Source of the DNA: Candidatus Colwellia aromaticivorans
GTDB taxonomy: Bacteria; Pseudomonadota; Gammaproteobacteria; Enterobacterales; Alteromonadaceae
NCBI RefSeq assembly: GCF_003333305.1
Contig: NZ_QOLD01000004.1
Span: forward strand, 1-64,000
Reading direction: 5' to 3'
DNA: 64,000 nt
Position 1 is the first letter of the stretch. Each line of letters starts with the position of its first letter. Below the pieces are notes generated by a model. The model saw only the letters and a list, made by a program, of their open reading frames with translations. It was not told the origin of the DNA and searched no databases. Shown one piece after another: positions 8,308 through 16,032 of this stretch. The translations under genes and the position numbers were made by a program.

Positions 8308-10344
8308 ATGAATGGACAGCCTTTAAACTCTCTTCAACAATCGTTAAAAACTACTTTTGGTTTTGAAGCGTTCAGAGAAGGCCAACAACAAACCATAACG
8401 CAATTGCTTTCAGGGCAGTCAACATTATCTATATTCCCAACAGGTTCAGGTAAGTCTTTATGTTACCAATTAACGGCTTTGCACTTACCCCATTTAACGC
8501 TTGTTGTTTCACCTCTGTTAGCCTTAATGAAAGATCAATTGGCGTTTTTGGCTAGCAAAGGCATTAAGGCGGCAAGTATTGATTCGACTTTAAAAGGAAA
8601 TGAAGCACAAACTGTTATGGCAGGTGTGCGCAGTGGTGAAATTAAAGTATTAATGGTGTCGGTAGAGCGTTTCAAAAATGAGCGCTTCAGGCAGTTTATT
8701 GAATTGGTACCTGTGTCTATGCTGGTGGTTGATGAAGCGCATTGTATCTCTGAATGGGGTCATAACTTTAGACCCGATTACTTAAAACTACCCAGTTACT
8801 GCCAAGCGTTAAAAATATCATTAGTGTTACTACTCACCGCGACGGCTACGCGTAAAGTAAAGCAAGATATGGCGGCTAAGTTTGCCATTCAAGACGAACA
8901 TATTGTACAAACAGGCTTTTATCGACCAAACCTTGATTTAAGCGTGCTACCCGTTACACAGTCACATAAAAACAAGCAACTTGAACAAGTTATTATGGCG
9001 CAACAAGGCGCGGGTATTGTTTACGTTACTTTGCAACATTCGGCTGAAACAGTCGCGCAATACTTAACGCAGCAAGGGATTAACGCTTGTGCTTATCATG
9101 CAGGTTTTGACAGTGATACCCGTAGTCAAATTCAGCAAGATTTTATGGCAGGTCAAATACAGGTTATTGTTGCTACCATTGCGTTTGGTATGGGTATAGA
9201 CAAAAGCGATATACGTTTTGTTATTCATTACGATTTGCCAAAATCCATTGAAAACTACAGTCAAGAAATAGGCCGAGCAGGGCGAGATGGTTTGCCTTCT
9301 CAGTGTTTTACCCTAGCAAATCTTGATGGCTTAAATACCGTTGAAAACTTTGTTTACGGTGACACCCCTGAGTTTACTGGCATTGAAATGTTATTAAACA
9401 CGATAAAATCAGAAGTAATAACAAACACCTATGACAGTAGATCTGAAGGAAAGTGGGAGTTACAAATATTGCAGCTGTCTAATGCCGTTAATATTAAACA
9501 ATTACCGCTGAAAACGTTACTGGTACAGCTAGAACTCGCTGGCGTGATAGAACCGCTTTATGCTTACTTTGCTGATTTTAAAATTAAACTATTAAAGCCT
9601 AAAGCTGAAATTGTTAATAGCTTTAATGATCAGCGTAAAGACTTTTTACAACGCATCTTTAACGCGACAGAATTCAAAAAAGTGTGGGGCAGTTTAAATT
9701 TCGATACCTTATTGCAAGACAAAAGCATCGATCGTAATCGTGTTATTGCCGCCCTTGAATACCTGCAAGAACAACAATTAATTGTGCTTGAAACAAAAGG
9801 TATGACTGAGGTTTTTAAAATAAACCTGAATGAATTGGCTGATCCGAATTTATGCCAAGACCTTTATAATTACTTTAAAGGCAATGAAGAAAAAGAAATT
9901 AAACGTATTGCCACCTTAGTTCGCTTCTTTCAACTGGACACTTGTTTAACAGTAAACCTAGCGCGTTACTTTGATGATACTTTTTTTGATAGTAATAGGT
10001 TTGATGATGCTGCTTCTACGAATAATAGCTCAGTACCACAATGTGGTCACTGTAGCGTTTGTCGTGGCCAAGTAGCAGTACTTGAACACTCTCAAACACA
10101 AATTCCATGGCCGAATGATGAAACATTAAAACAAGGCATGCTGGAATTAGCACAACGGCTTAACGATAAAATAAACCAACCCTTGTCACTTGAAAGCTAT
10201 TGTCGTTTTTTTGCAGGCATGACAGTGCCATTATTTGGTCGTAATAAAGTCAGACAATTATCGGGCTTTGGTATTTGTGAAAAACAACGATATCAAGCGA
10301 TTAGAGATAGAGTTACTCCGCTATTCATCGATATGAACAAATAA
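8308..10344 (+). CDS. RecQ-family ATP-dependent DNA helicase
   Basis: A 678-residue SF2 helicase. The Walker A motif is PTGSGKS (about residue 43), the DEAH box is VVDEAHCISEWGHNFRPDYL (about 140), and motif VI is ENYSQEIGRAGRDG (about 317). A RecQ-type zinc-binding region follows (Cys in DTCLTVNLARYFDD, then CGHCSVC). The C-terminus is longer than in E. coli RecQ and I do not see a clear HRDC domain; the terminal VRQLSGFGICEKQRYQAIRDRV may be a diverged DNA-binding helix set. It is therefore a divergent RecQ paralogue rather than certainly RecQ itself. Role: unwinding 3'-tailed DNA in repair or recombination. Confidence 0.9.
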   Translation: MNGQPLNSLQQSLKTTFGFEAFREGQQQTITQLLSGQSTLSIFPTGSGKSLCYQLTALHLPHLTLVVSPLLALMKDQLAFLASKGIKAASIDSTLKGNEAQTVMAGVRSGEIKVLMVSVERFKNERFRQFIELVPVSMLVVDEAHCISEWGHNFRPDYLKLPSYCQALKISLVLLLTATATRKVKQDMAAKFAIQDEHIVQTGFYRPNLDLSVLPVTQSHKNKQLEQVIMAQQGAGIVYVTLQHSAETVAQYLTQQGINACAYHAGFDSDTRSQIQQDFMAGQIQVIVATIAFGMGIDKSDIRFVIHYDLPKSIENYSQEIGRAGRDGLPSQCFTLANLDGLNTVENFVYGDTPEFTGIEMLLNTIKSEVITNTYDSRSEGKWELQILQLSNAVNIKQLPLKTLLVQLELAGVIEPLYAYFADFKIKLLKPKAEIVNSFNDQRKDFLQRIFNATEFKKVWGSLNFDTLLQDKSIDRNRVIAALEYLQEQQLIVLETKGMTEVFKINLNELADPNLCQDLYNYFKGNEEKEIKRIATLVRFFQLDTCLTVNLARYFDDTFFDSNRFDDAASTNNSSVPQCGHCSVCRGQVAVLEHSQTQIPWPNDETLKQGMLELAQRLNDKINQPLSLESYCRFFAGMTVPLFGRNKVRQLSGFGICEKQRYQAIRDRVTPLFIDMNK

Positions 10345-10400
10345 CATAACTGCTTAAGCAGAGCGTAACTTTCCTTTTTGCTATTCGAGTACAACAGTCA

Positions 10401-11276
10401 ATGTTCACTGCAATAAAAAATTCAATGCCAATGAGTGTTTGGTATATGTTGATCTCGGCATTAGGCTTTTCCTTAATGGCTGCCTGTGTAAAAGAAGTCA
10501 GCGGTTTAGGTATTCCGGTACTTGAAATTGTCGCGGTCAGATCCATCGTTTCAGGCATTATTAGTTACGCGGATATTAAGCGTAAAAAAATCCCGATGTG
10601 GGGGCACAATAAAATGCTGTTAATTGCGCGAGGCATTGTTGGCTCGTTTGCTCTCATGCTCGTTTACTATGCGGTAACAACCTTGCCATTAGCAGAAGCG
10701 ACGGTATTACAATATTTGCATCCAGTGTTTACCGCTATTCTGGCGTTGTTTTTTCTAAAAGAAGTTATTCAGCGATCAACCGTTGCCTGTATTGTTATCA
10801 GCTTAATTGGCTTATTTATTATTATTCAGCCGAATTTACAAGTAGATGGTGGCGTACATTACCCATGGTTAAGTATTGTCGCTGGTGTACTAGGGGCTTT
10901 CGGTAGTGCGGTTGCTTATGTTATTGTGAAAAAATTGACCAAAACCGATGACAGTTCGGTCATTATTTTTTACTTCCCACTGGTTGCCTTTCCCGTTTCA
11001 ATTATCATGTTAGGCAGTGATTTTGTTGTGCCGAGTTTATTGGCGATGGGCTTATTGATTTTAGTGGGTATATTCACCCAAGTAGGGCAAGTAGGATTAA
11101 CAAAAGCACTACATTGCGCTGACGCTAACAAAGCAACCGCTTATTCTTACGTGCAAGTACTGTTTTCGGTATTTATAGGATGGGCGTACTTTAGTGAGGT
11201 ACCCATGATTACCACTATTATGGGTGGTGGATTAATCATGGTAGGCGCGTTAATCAACGTGTTTTGGAAACGCTAG
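10401..11276 (+). CDS. EamA/DMT-superfamily transporter
   Basis: A 291-residue inner-membrane protein with about ten hydrophobic helices arranged as two EamA repeats (about 12-140 and 155-288). Typical motifs include LPLAEATVLQYLHPVFTAIL at the end of the first repeat. Members of the drug/metabolite transporter superfamily export amino acids, metabolites or drugs. The substrate cannot be predicted. It lies 56 bases after the RecQ-type gene on the same strand and is followed by a convergent gene. Confidence 0.88.
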   Translation: MFTAIKNSMPMSVWYMLISALGFSLMAACVKEVSGLGIPVLEIVAVRSIVSGIISYADIKRKKIPMWGHNKMLLIARGIVGSFALMLVYYAVTTLPLAEATVLQYLHPVFTAILALFFLKEVIQRSTVACIVISLIGLFIIIQPNLQVDGGVHYPWLSIVAGVLGAFGSAVAYVIVKKLTKTDDSSVIIFYFPLVAFPVSIIMLGSDFVVPSLLAMGLLILVGIFTQVGQVGLTKALHCADANKATAYSYVQVLFSVFIGWAYFSEVPMITTIMGGGLIMVGALINVFWKR

Positions 11277-11305
11277 CGGGCTGGTTTATTTTAATTTTAA
11301 TCGCT

Positions 11306-12157
11306 TTATTTGCTGTTAGCAGCGATTAATCGCGCATGATCAGGATTAGTTTTTTGTTGTAAATACAGTGTGATTTCTTTGTGTGCTTGGCGAAATGGCT
11401 TATATAAATGAGATTTTAGTTCTTTCTTTATCGGTTTAATATCAAGCCCTTTTATTACGCTAAATAATGCTAACGCGTAGACTGTTTCTAACTCAGGTAA
11501 TGCTGGTTGTCTGTTAAGGTTTCGATTATTACATGAGCCACAACCGCCTTTAAATTGGTAAGCAGTATTTGCAAAAATAACACCAAAGCCCATAAAACAA
11601 GCGACTAAATCAATGGTTTGCGCTAATAGGTCTTTGCCGCCGGGGGCACTTGAACCATGTTGATTAACTAAAATACCTGCCTGTATTTGCACTAAATAGG
11701 CGATTAAATCTTGCGGTTGGTTAAGTTGACTAGGATGAAAAGCAATGTCTATTGTAGGTGTTGAAGATACGAGCGCTTCACCCTCTACTTTATAGCTTAT
11801 TTCATTATTTACTTGAGCGCTTATGCCAGCGGTAACAATTGCATTTTCACCACGAAGCGATGATTCAAAAGACAACTGAGGCATTGGCTTTGGGCTAAAA
11901 GTATCAGCTGGTACAAGTCTTATTGGCCATGACGTCATCCCAGTGTACTTAATGGTATTAGCAAAAATGGTTTCAGCCATTTCTTCTACGCTGCTTGAAC
12001 TACCCGGATAGAAGGAGTTATTAGGTAATATCAACTCACTGTTCTTTTGAAAAAAATCACCATCAAGTTGCTCAATACACCAAGCAAAGGTATCAAAAAT
12101 CCACTCTTTGCTTGATTCATCAATAACAGGTTTTGCTTTGAAAAAAGTTGAGAACAT
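11306..12157 (-). CDS. hypothetical protein, not recognised
   Basis: A 283-residue soluble-looking protein with no signal peptide and no membrane segment. Visible features are an Asn/Ser-rich stretch near residues 45-55 (PNNSFYPGSSSSVEEMAETI), a central beta-rich part, a hydrophobic segment near 190-200 (LVACFMGFGVIFANTAYQF), and immediately after it the motif GGCGSCNNRN, a CxxC that could bind metal or form a disulfide. The C-terminus is helical and basic (PIKKELKSHLYKPFRQAHKE). Codon use looks like that of its neighbours. I cannot assign a family. It is convergent with the EamA gene. Confidence 0.75.
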   Translation of the reverse strand: MFSTFFKAKPVIDESSKEWIFDTFAWCIEQLDGDFFQKNSELILPNNSFYPGSSSSVEEMAETIFANTIKYTGMTSWPIRLVPADTFSPKPMPQLSFESSLRGENAIVTAGISAQVNNEISYKVEGEALVSSTPTIDIAFHPSQLNQPQDLIAYLVQIQAGILVNQHGSSAPGGKDLLAQTIDLVACFMGFGVIFANTAYQFKGGCGSCNNRNLNRQPALPELETVYALALFSVIKGLDIKPIKKELKSHLYKPFRQAHKEITLYLQQKTNPDHARLIAANSK

Positions 12158-12335
12158 TGATGGTTAGCCTTTATTTATTGTTTATTGGTGTAAGGAGCGT
12201 TTGTTAGCACAAGAGTGAGCTTTAGTATTATAAAGCTAAGTTAATTAAGAACCAGCTAATAACAAACTAATTTCAAGATAGTAACGATTAGCGCAATAAT
12301 TACCATTAATGTTCTCAACTTTTAGGAGGATTTAT

Positions 12336-12467
12336 ATGTTATTTATATCGAGTAAACTAAATTTTATTGGCTCAAACGCACATTACAGTCGTGAAAGTGC
12401 GCTAAGAAGAAGTAAGTGTTTGAAATTGAGAGTGTTTGTCGAGGTCAACAGTACACCTGTTAGTTGA
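12336..12467 (+). CDS. possible 43-residue small protein or leader peptide
   Basis: A short reading frame beginning MLFISSKLNFIGSN has an excellent ribosome-binding site (TTTAGGAGGATTT, 5-6 bases before the ATG). It ends inside a hairpin (GGTCAAC...GTTGACT, 12443-12468) directly before the possible structured RNA at 12470-12617. The strong Shine-Dalgarno in an otherwise gene-free 680-base gap is the only real support. No family recognised and no signal peptide. Confidence 0.35.
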   Translation: MLFISSKLNFIGSNAHYSRESALRRSKCLKLRVFVEVNSTPVS

Positions 12468-12469
12468 CT

Positions 12470-12617
12470 TAAATAGGTCGACAGCCAGCCTAATAATCAT
12501 TGGCATAGCGGACGTTCCTAAGATCGGTTTTGAGACTCATTCCATTAGCCTGAGCTCATTGCTGCCAGTGGATGCCACCTCACAATGCTAACTATGCAGC
12601 CCTGAGACCTATTTTAA
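12470..12617 (+). ncRNA. candidate structured RNA of unknown class
   Basis: An outer 9-base-pair stem AAATAGGTC/GACCTATTT encloses about 130 bases that fold further: GCATAG pairs with CTATGC, TTAG with CTAA, CATTG with CAATG and GTGG with CCAC, the last four being nested in order. The region is more GC-rich than its flanks and has no long ORF. It matches no RNA class I know. It could be a stand-alone small RNA or part of a mobile element. No reverse transcriptase is nearby, so a retron is unlikely. Strand is chosen from the small ORF before it; the helices are equally possible on the other strand. Confidence 0.4.
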
Positions 12618-12836
12618 TTAATATATTACTAATTAATTGGCTTAAACTAGTGATGGAGGTTTTAGTACAAGCAACTTTGATCATTTCATTTCTGCGAAAC
12701 TAAAAACTAATATTGTAAATTATTGTGATACATGGATTAGTACGCGGTAAATCTTTAGTGAGGTATTAAGAGCTGAATGAATGCTAGTAATAACTTGTTT
12801 TAAGTATTTATACCTTAGAAAAGTTCAAAGGAGTAA

Positions 12837-14744
12837 TTAGGTACGTCCAATAAACGGTTGATTACTACTTAACCATTTTATATAGCCTTTTACGGGAAGG
12901 GCAGGAGAAATATAATAACCTTGTGCTACATCACAGCCAAGTTGATGTAGCAATTGATATTGCTCTGCTGTTTCAACCCCCTCGGCAACCACTTTTCTTT
13001 TCATAGAATGAGTCATTTGGATAATAGCTTGAATAATATGTAAGCTTTGATCTTTAATCGCTAAATCATCAATAAATATTTTATCAATTTTAACCCAATC
13101 TACAGGTAAAATTTGTAAATATTTTAGGCTGGAATATCCCGTGCCAAAATCATCGATATAGATATCAATACCTAAGGTTCTCAGTTCTGTAAGTACGGAT
13201 ATTGCACGCTCCATATCACCTAAAAAAAGATTCTCGGTAACTTCTACCTGTAAATGATGTGCGGATATTTTGAATTTATTAATGGCTACAGTAAATATTG
13301 CTACAATATCTTGATATTGAAATTGAACGGACGAAAGATTAACACCTACTTTCTGAACTATTCCATTTTTTTCAAGTTTTGCTACAAAACAACAGGCTTG
13401 GCTTATAATTATTTCGCTTAACTTTAGAATAAGACCACTTTCTTCTGAAACCTCTATAACCTCTTGAATAGTTGAACCTTCAGGTTTATTGTTCCATCGT
13501 AATAACGCTTCGCTGCTGTTACATTTACCCGTAGATACTTCAATGCAAGGTTGAAATTCAAGATGAAAGTGATTGTTTTCAATCGCATCTTCAATTTTAC
13601 TCCGTAAGGTTAATTTTTTGCTTTGTTCATCATCTAAATCCCGACAGTAATAGGCAAAGGTACTGCCTGTAACTTTATTCCTTTTCGCTGAATACATAGC
13701 GATGTCAGCACAATTTAATAGACTAGTAACAGTCTCAGCATCATTTGGATATTTCGCAATGCCGATACTTAAACTTGCTGAAAACTGCTGGCCTAATACT
13801 TCAATAGGCTTTGAACAGGATGTGATTAAGGTCTTGCAAAAGTGGTCTAAACTGCCGACAGGAGAAAGTTCATTTAAAACCAGCGCAAATTCATCTCCGC
13901 CCATACGAGCAACAATATCTACCCCTTTAATATGTTCGGCTATAATAGTGGAAATATTCACCAGTAATGCATCGCCAGATTGATGACCATAACGATCATT
14001 AATGAGTTTAAAGTCGTTTAAATCAATCAATAATAGGGCAAAGGTATGGTTATTTATTTTTGATGATTTGATACTTTCAATGATGAAGTCATTAAAGAAG
14101 CTTCGATTCGGAATATTAGTTAACGCATCATAATGCGCCATTTTCTTGATGATTTTTTCACTTTCTTTGCGTTCATGAATATCAACAAAAGAACCAACTA
14201 TACGTAATGCCCCCTCATCAACTTGAGCAACTATATGAAACCAATGATAAATGCCATTTTTGTGTAATAAACGGCATTGTAAATCAATAGTTTTTAGTGA
14301 ATTTAAAAGTGCTTTATAAGCATTCACAACAGCAGGTTTATCATCCGAATGGATAATGGAAATAAATTCATCGTAGGTTGTAATTTCTTCAGGATGATAA
14401 GCTAACTGATTTACAATCGTTTCAGAACAAGAAAAAGTATTGGTTGTTAGGTTATATTCCCATGTTGTGGCACCCGATGCCTGAACAATTAACTCAAGCC
14501 GCTCTAAGCTTTCTTTTAGGTGTACTGCCGCCAATTCAGCGGCACTGTGAGCTATTTTTAATTCAGAGGTGCGCTCTTCGACAGTTTGGTCAAGGTTTTT
14601 ATTGGTGATAAGTAACTGCTGATTAACCTGATATAATTCTAAACTTTTAAATTCCAATAAACGCTCAGCCTCTGTACGAGCAATTTTTTCTCGATCAACT
14701 TTACGCTTTAAGAATAAAATTTGTTTTTCGTCTTGGTTCATCAT
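12837..14744 (-). CDS. PAS-GGDEF-EAL c-di-GMP enzyme, partner of H-NOX
   Basis: A 635-residue cytoplasmic protein. It has an N-terminal coiled coil (about 8-85), a PAS_3-type sensor domain (about 83-195, WEYNLTTNTFSCSE then HSDDKPAVVNAY), a GGDEF domain with an intact RMGGDEFALV, and an EAL domain with SEALLRW, VEVTENLFL, DDFGTGYSSLKYL and AEGVET all intact. Both diguanylate cyclase and phosphodiesterase activities are therefore possible. The usual RxxD inhibitory site before GGDEF reads KGVD, so product inhibition is probably weak. It starts 6 bases after the H-NOX gene. In studied relatives the H-NOX protein switches such an enzyme in response to NO, changing biofilm formation. Confidence 0.93.
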   Translation of the reverse strand: MMNQDEKQILFLKRKVDREKIARTEAERLLEFKSLELYQVNQQLLITNKNLDQTVEERTSELKIAHSAAELAAVHLKESLERLELIVQASGATTWEYNLTTNTFSCSETIVNQLAYHPEEITTYDEFISIIHSDDKPAVVNAYKALLNSLKTIDLQCRLLHKNGIYHWFHIVAQVDEGALRIVGSFVDIHERKESEKIIKKMAHYDALTNIPNRSFFNDFIIESIKSSKINNHTFALLLIDLNDFKLINDRYGHQSGDALLVNISTIIAEHIKGVDIVARMGGDEFALVLNELSPVGSLDHFCKTLITSCSKPIEVLGQQFSASLSIGIAKYPNDAETVTSLLNCADIAMYSAKRNKVTGSTFAYYCRDLDDEQSKKLTLRSKIEDAIENNHFHLEFQPCIEVSTGKCNSSEALLRWNNKPEGSTIQEVIEVSEESGLILKLSEIIISQACCFVAKLEKNGIVQKVGVNLSSVQFQYQDIVAIFTVAINKFKISAHHLQVEVTENLFLGDMERAISVLTELRTLGIDIYIDDFGTGYSSLKYLQILPVDWVKIDKIFIDDLAIKDQSLHIIQAIIQMTHSMKRKVVAEGVETAEQYQLLHQLGCDVAQGYYISPALPVKGYIKWLSSNQPFIGRT

Positions 14745-14750
14745 AATTAA

Positions 14751-15278
14751 TTAACGTACGACAGTAATTAGAGTATCTTTGTGCATATTTTCTATATTAA
14801 TACTCACTTGCTCATCATAATACTGGGCACAGCCGAGGATTAATCCCTTAGCTAAATAAGCAAATGGTCGACAAGAACTATAAATTAGCTTTAATTCATT
14901 ATCTTTATGACTGGCAGTAGTAAATTTTGGTAGTTCAGCATCCGGATACAGTTTTTGCACTTCAACATGAATAATACTATCTACTGCCAGTAATAAATCA
15001 AATAAGTTCTCAAATTTATTAATCAACTCGGGAGCAATATCTGCTAGTCTAGGAAATAAATACTGGCCATAATTTTCTAATAGTTCGTTAACTGGAATAT
15101 TGGTAAATTTATGTAAGTTGGACACTAATGCTAAAAGCTCTCGGTGATCATAGGTGCCTACTGAAGTATAAGACCCCGCTGTTTTAAGCTCGGTTTCATC
15201 AATTAATTTATCGACAAGCTCAAAACCTAATTGCTCTTCTACCATTTCAAAAAATTCAGTAAATACAATGCCTTTCAT
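14751..15278 (-). CDS. hnoX: H-NOX heme-based NO/O2 sensor protein
   Basis: A 175-residue protein of the heme-nitric oxide/oxygen binding family. His104 in SIIHVEVQKLYP is the expected proximal heme ligand, Pro112 follows as in the family, and YSSCR (133-137) is the YxSxR motif that holds the heme propionates. The N-terminus MKGIVFTEFFEMVEEQLG is typical. I see no obvious distal Tyr of the oxygen-binding subclass, so NO is the likelier ligand. It is the first gene of a two-gene operon with the PAS-GGDEF-EAL enzyme, the classic H-NOX arrangement, and lies near the nitrite-reductase genes, whose product is NO. Confidence 0.93.
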   Translation of the reverse strand: MKGIVFTEFFEMVEEQLGFELVDKLIDETELKTAGSYTSVGTYDHRELLALVSNLHKFTNIPVNELLENYGQYLFPRLADIAPELINKFENLFDLLLAVDSIIHVEVQKLYPDAELPKFTTASHKDNELKLIYSSCRPFAYLAKGLILGCAQYYDEQVSINIENMHKDTLITVVR

Positions 15279-15447
15279 GATGCACCTTAAATTAACTATT
15301 GTTATGTAAAGGAAAAAATAATTTCCATGAATCAGCCTGAGTTATGGATAGTCATTTACATAAAAAAAATGAACAACTGTTTTACATCGCCTTTTCGAAC
15401 AAAAGTATAGAAACAGGCATGGGTAACTTAATTGTTTTTTTTTATGA

Positions 15448-15609
15448 TGTCTATGGCATATTGATTATGGGTTATTAAAAACTTACCTTAAATTAAGTGA
15501 TAGACCAGTAGATTTATATTTGGCGTGCAGTTTACAAACATCTAAAGATGTCGTTGAAAAACTTTCACAAGCAATTTATACAGAGAATCAATGGGGGCAG
15601 AGCAATTGA
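15448..15609 (+). pseudogene. C-terminal remnant of a periplasmic solute-binding-like protein
   Basis: An open stretch without a start reads ...DYGLLKTYLKLSDRPVDLYL then ACSLQTSKDVVEKLSQAIYT before a stop. This resembles the last 50 residues of family 3 solute-binding-like (SBP_bac_3) proteins of marine gammaproteobacteria. No upstream part of the gene is present and a stop precedes it in frame, so it is a fragment. The call rests on recognition by eye. Confidence 0.45.
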
Positions 15610-15953
15610 TTTCAGCAATTGACATTCAATTTCTGATACTTTAAGTCATGCCATTTCAACATCTTGACTGGCGGCAATGGTGGCTTTGTTCCCAGCCAGA
15701 CTGATCGACTTATTGGTAAAAGTTATCATCAAAAACAACATGTTTTCATCTGTGGGGAACGTCTGCTATCAGGAACCTGCCAGAGTAATGTGGTTGTTCA
15801 GTCATGTCCGCTCTAGATCTAAACATACAAAAAATTTCAGTATTAATTTTCAAATGCTAACTTCCGCAGTAGTTGTCTTACCCCGTAGTGGCAATTCCAG
15901 ACTTAATCAATGGTAAGGTTAAGTCAAAATTAATATTCAAGCTAAAATTAACT
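15610..15953. other. gene-poor stretch between the pseudogene and nirN
   Basis: No gene is supported in this stretch of about 340 bases. An open frame at 15677-15916 has no ribosome-binding site and no recognisable family, and the base composition is more even than that of coding neighbours. Together with the adjacent solute-binding-protein fragment it looks like decayed or transferred sequence at the border of the nir island. Confidence 0.4.
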
Positions 15954-15986
15954 AAAAGCCTGTAATATGAAATATTACAGGCTTTT
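15954..15986. terminator. perfect bidirectional hairpin terminator at the end of the nir operon
   Basis: AAAAGCCTGTAATAT (15954-15968) is followed by GAA and its exact complement ATATTACAGGCTTTT. The stem is flanked by A and T runs on both sides, so it could terminate from either direction. It lies 47 bases beyond the nirN stop and is most likely the terminator of the minus-strand nir operon. Confidence 0.9.
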
Positions 15987-16032
15987 AGAGTGGATAGTTC
16001 TTAGCTGTTCTGAATTGTTATTGACTCAAAAA

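Noticed and set aside
12470-12617. Retron msr-msd-like RNA with inverted a1/a2 repeats
   Set aside because: An outer inverted repeat is present, but no reverse transcriptase gene is nearby; the neighbouring gene encodes a GGDEF-EAL protein.
15677-15916. A 79-residue plus-strand frame before the nir terminator
   Set aside because: No ribosome-binding site, no recognisable family and atypical composition; treated as decayed sequence.
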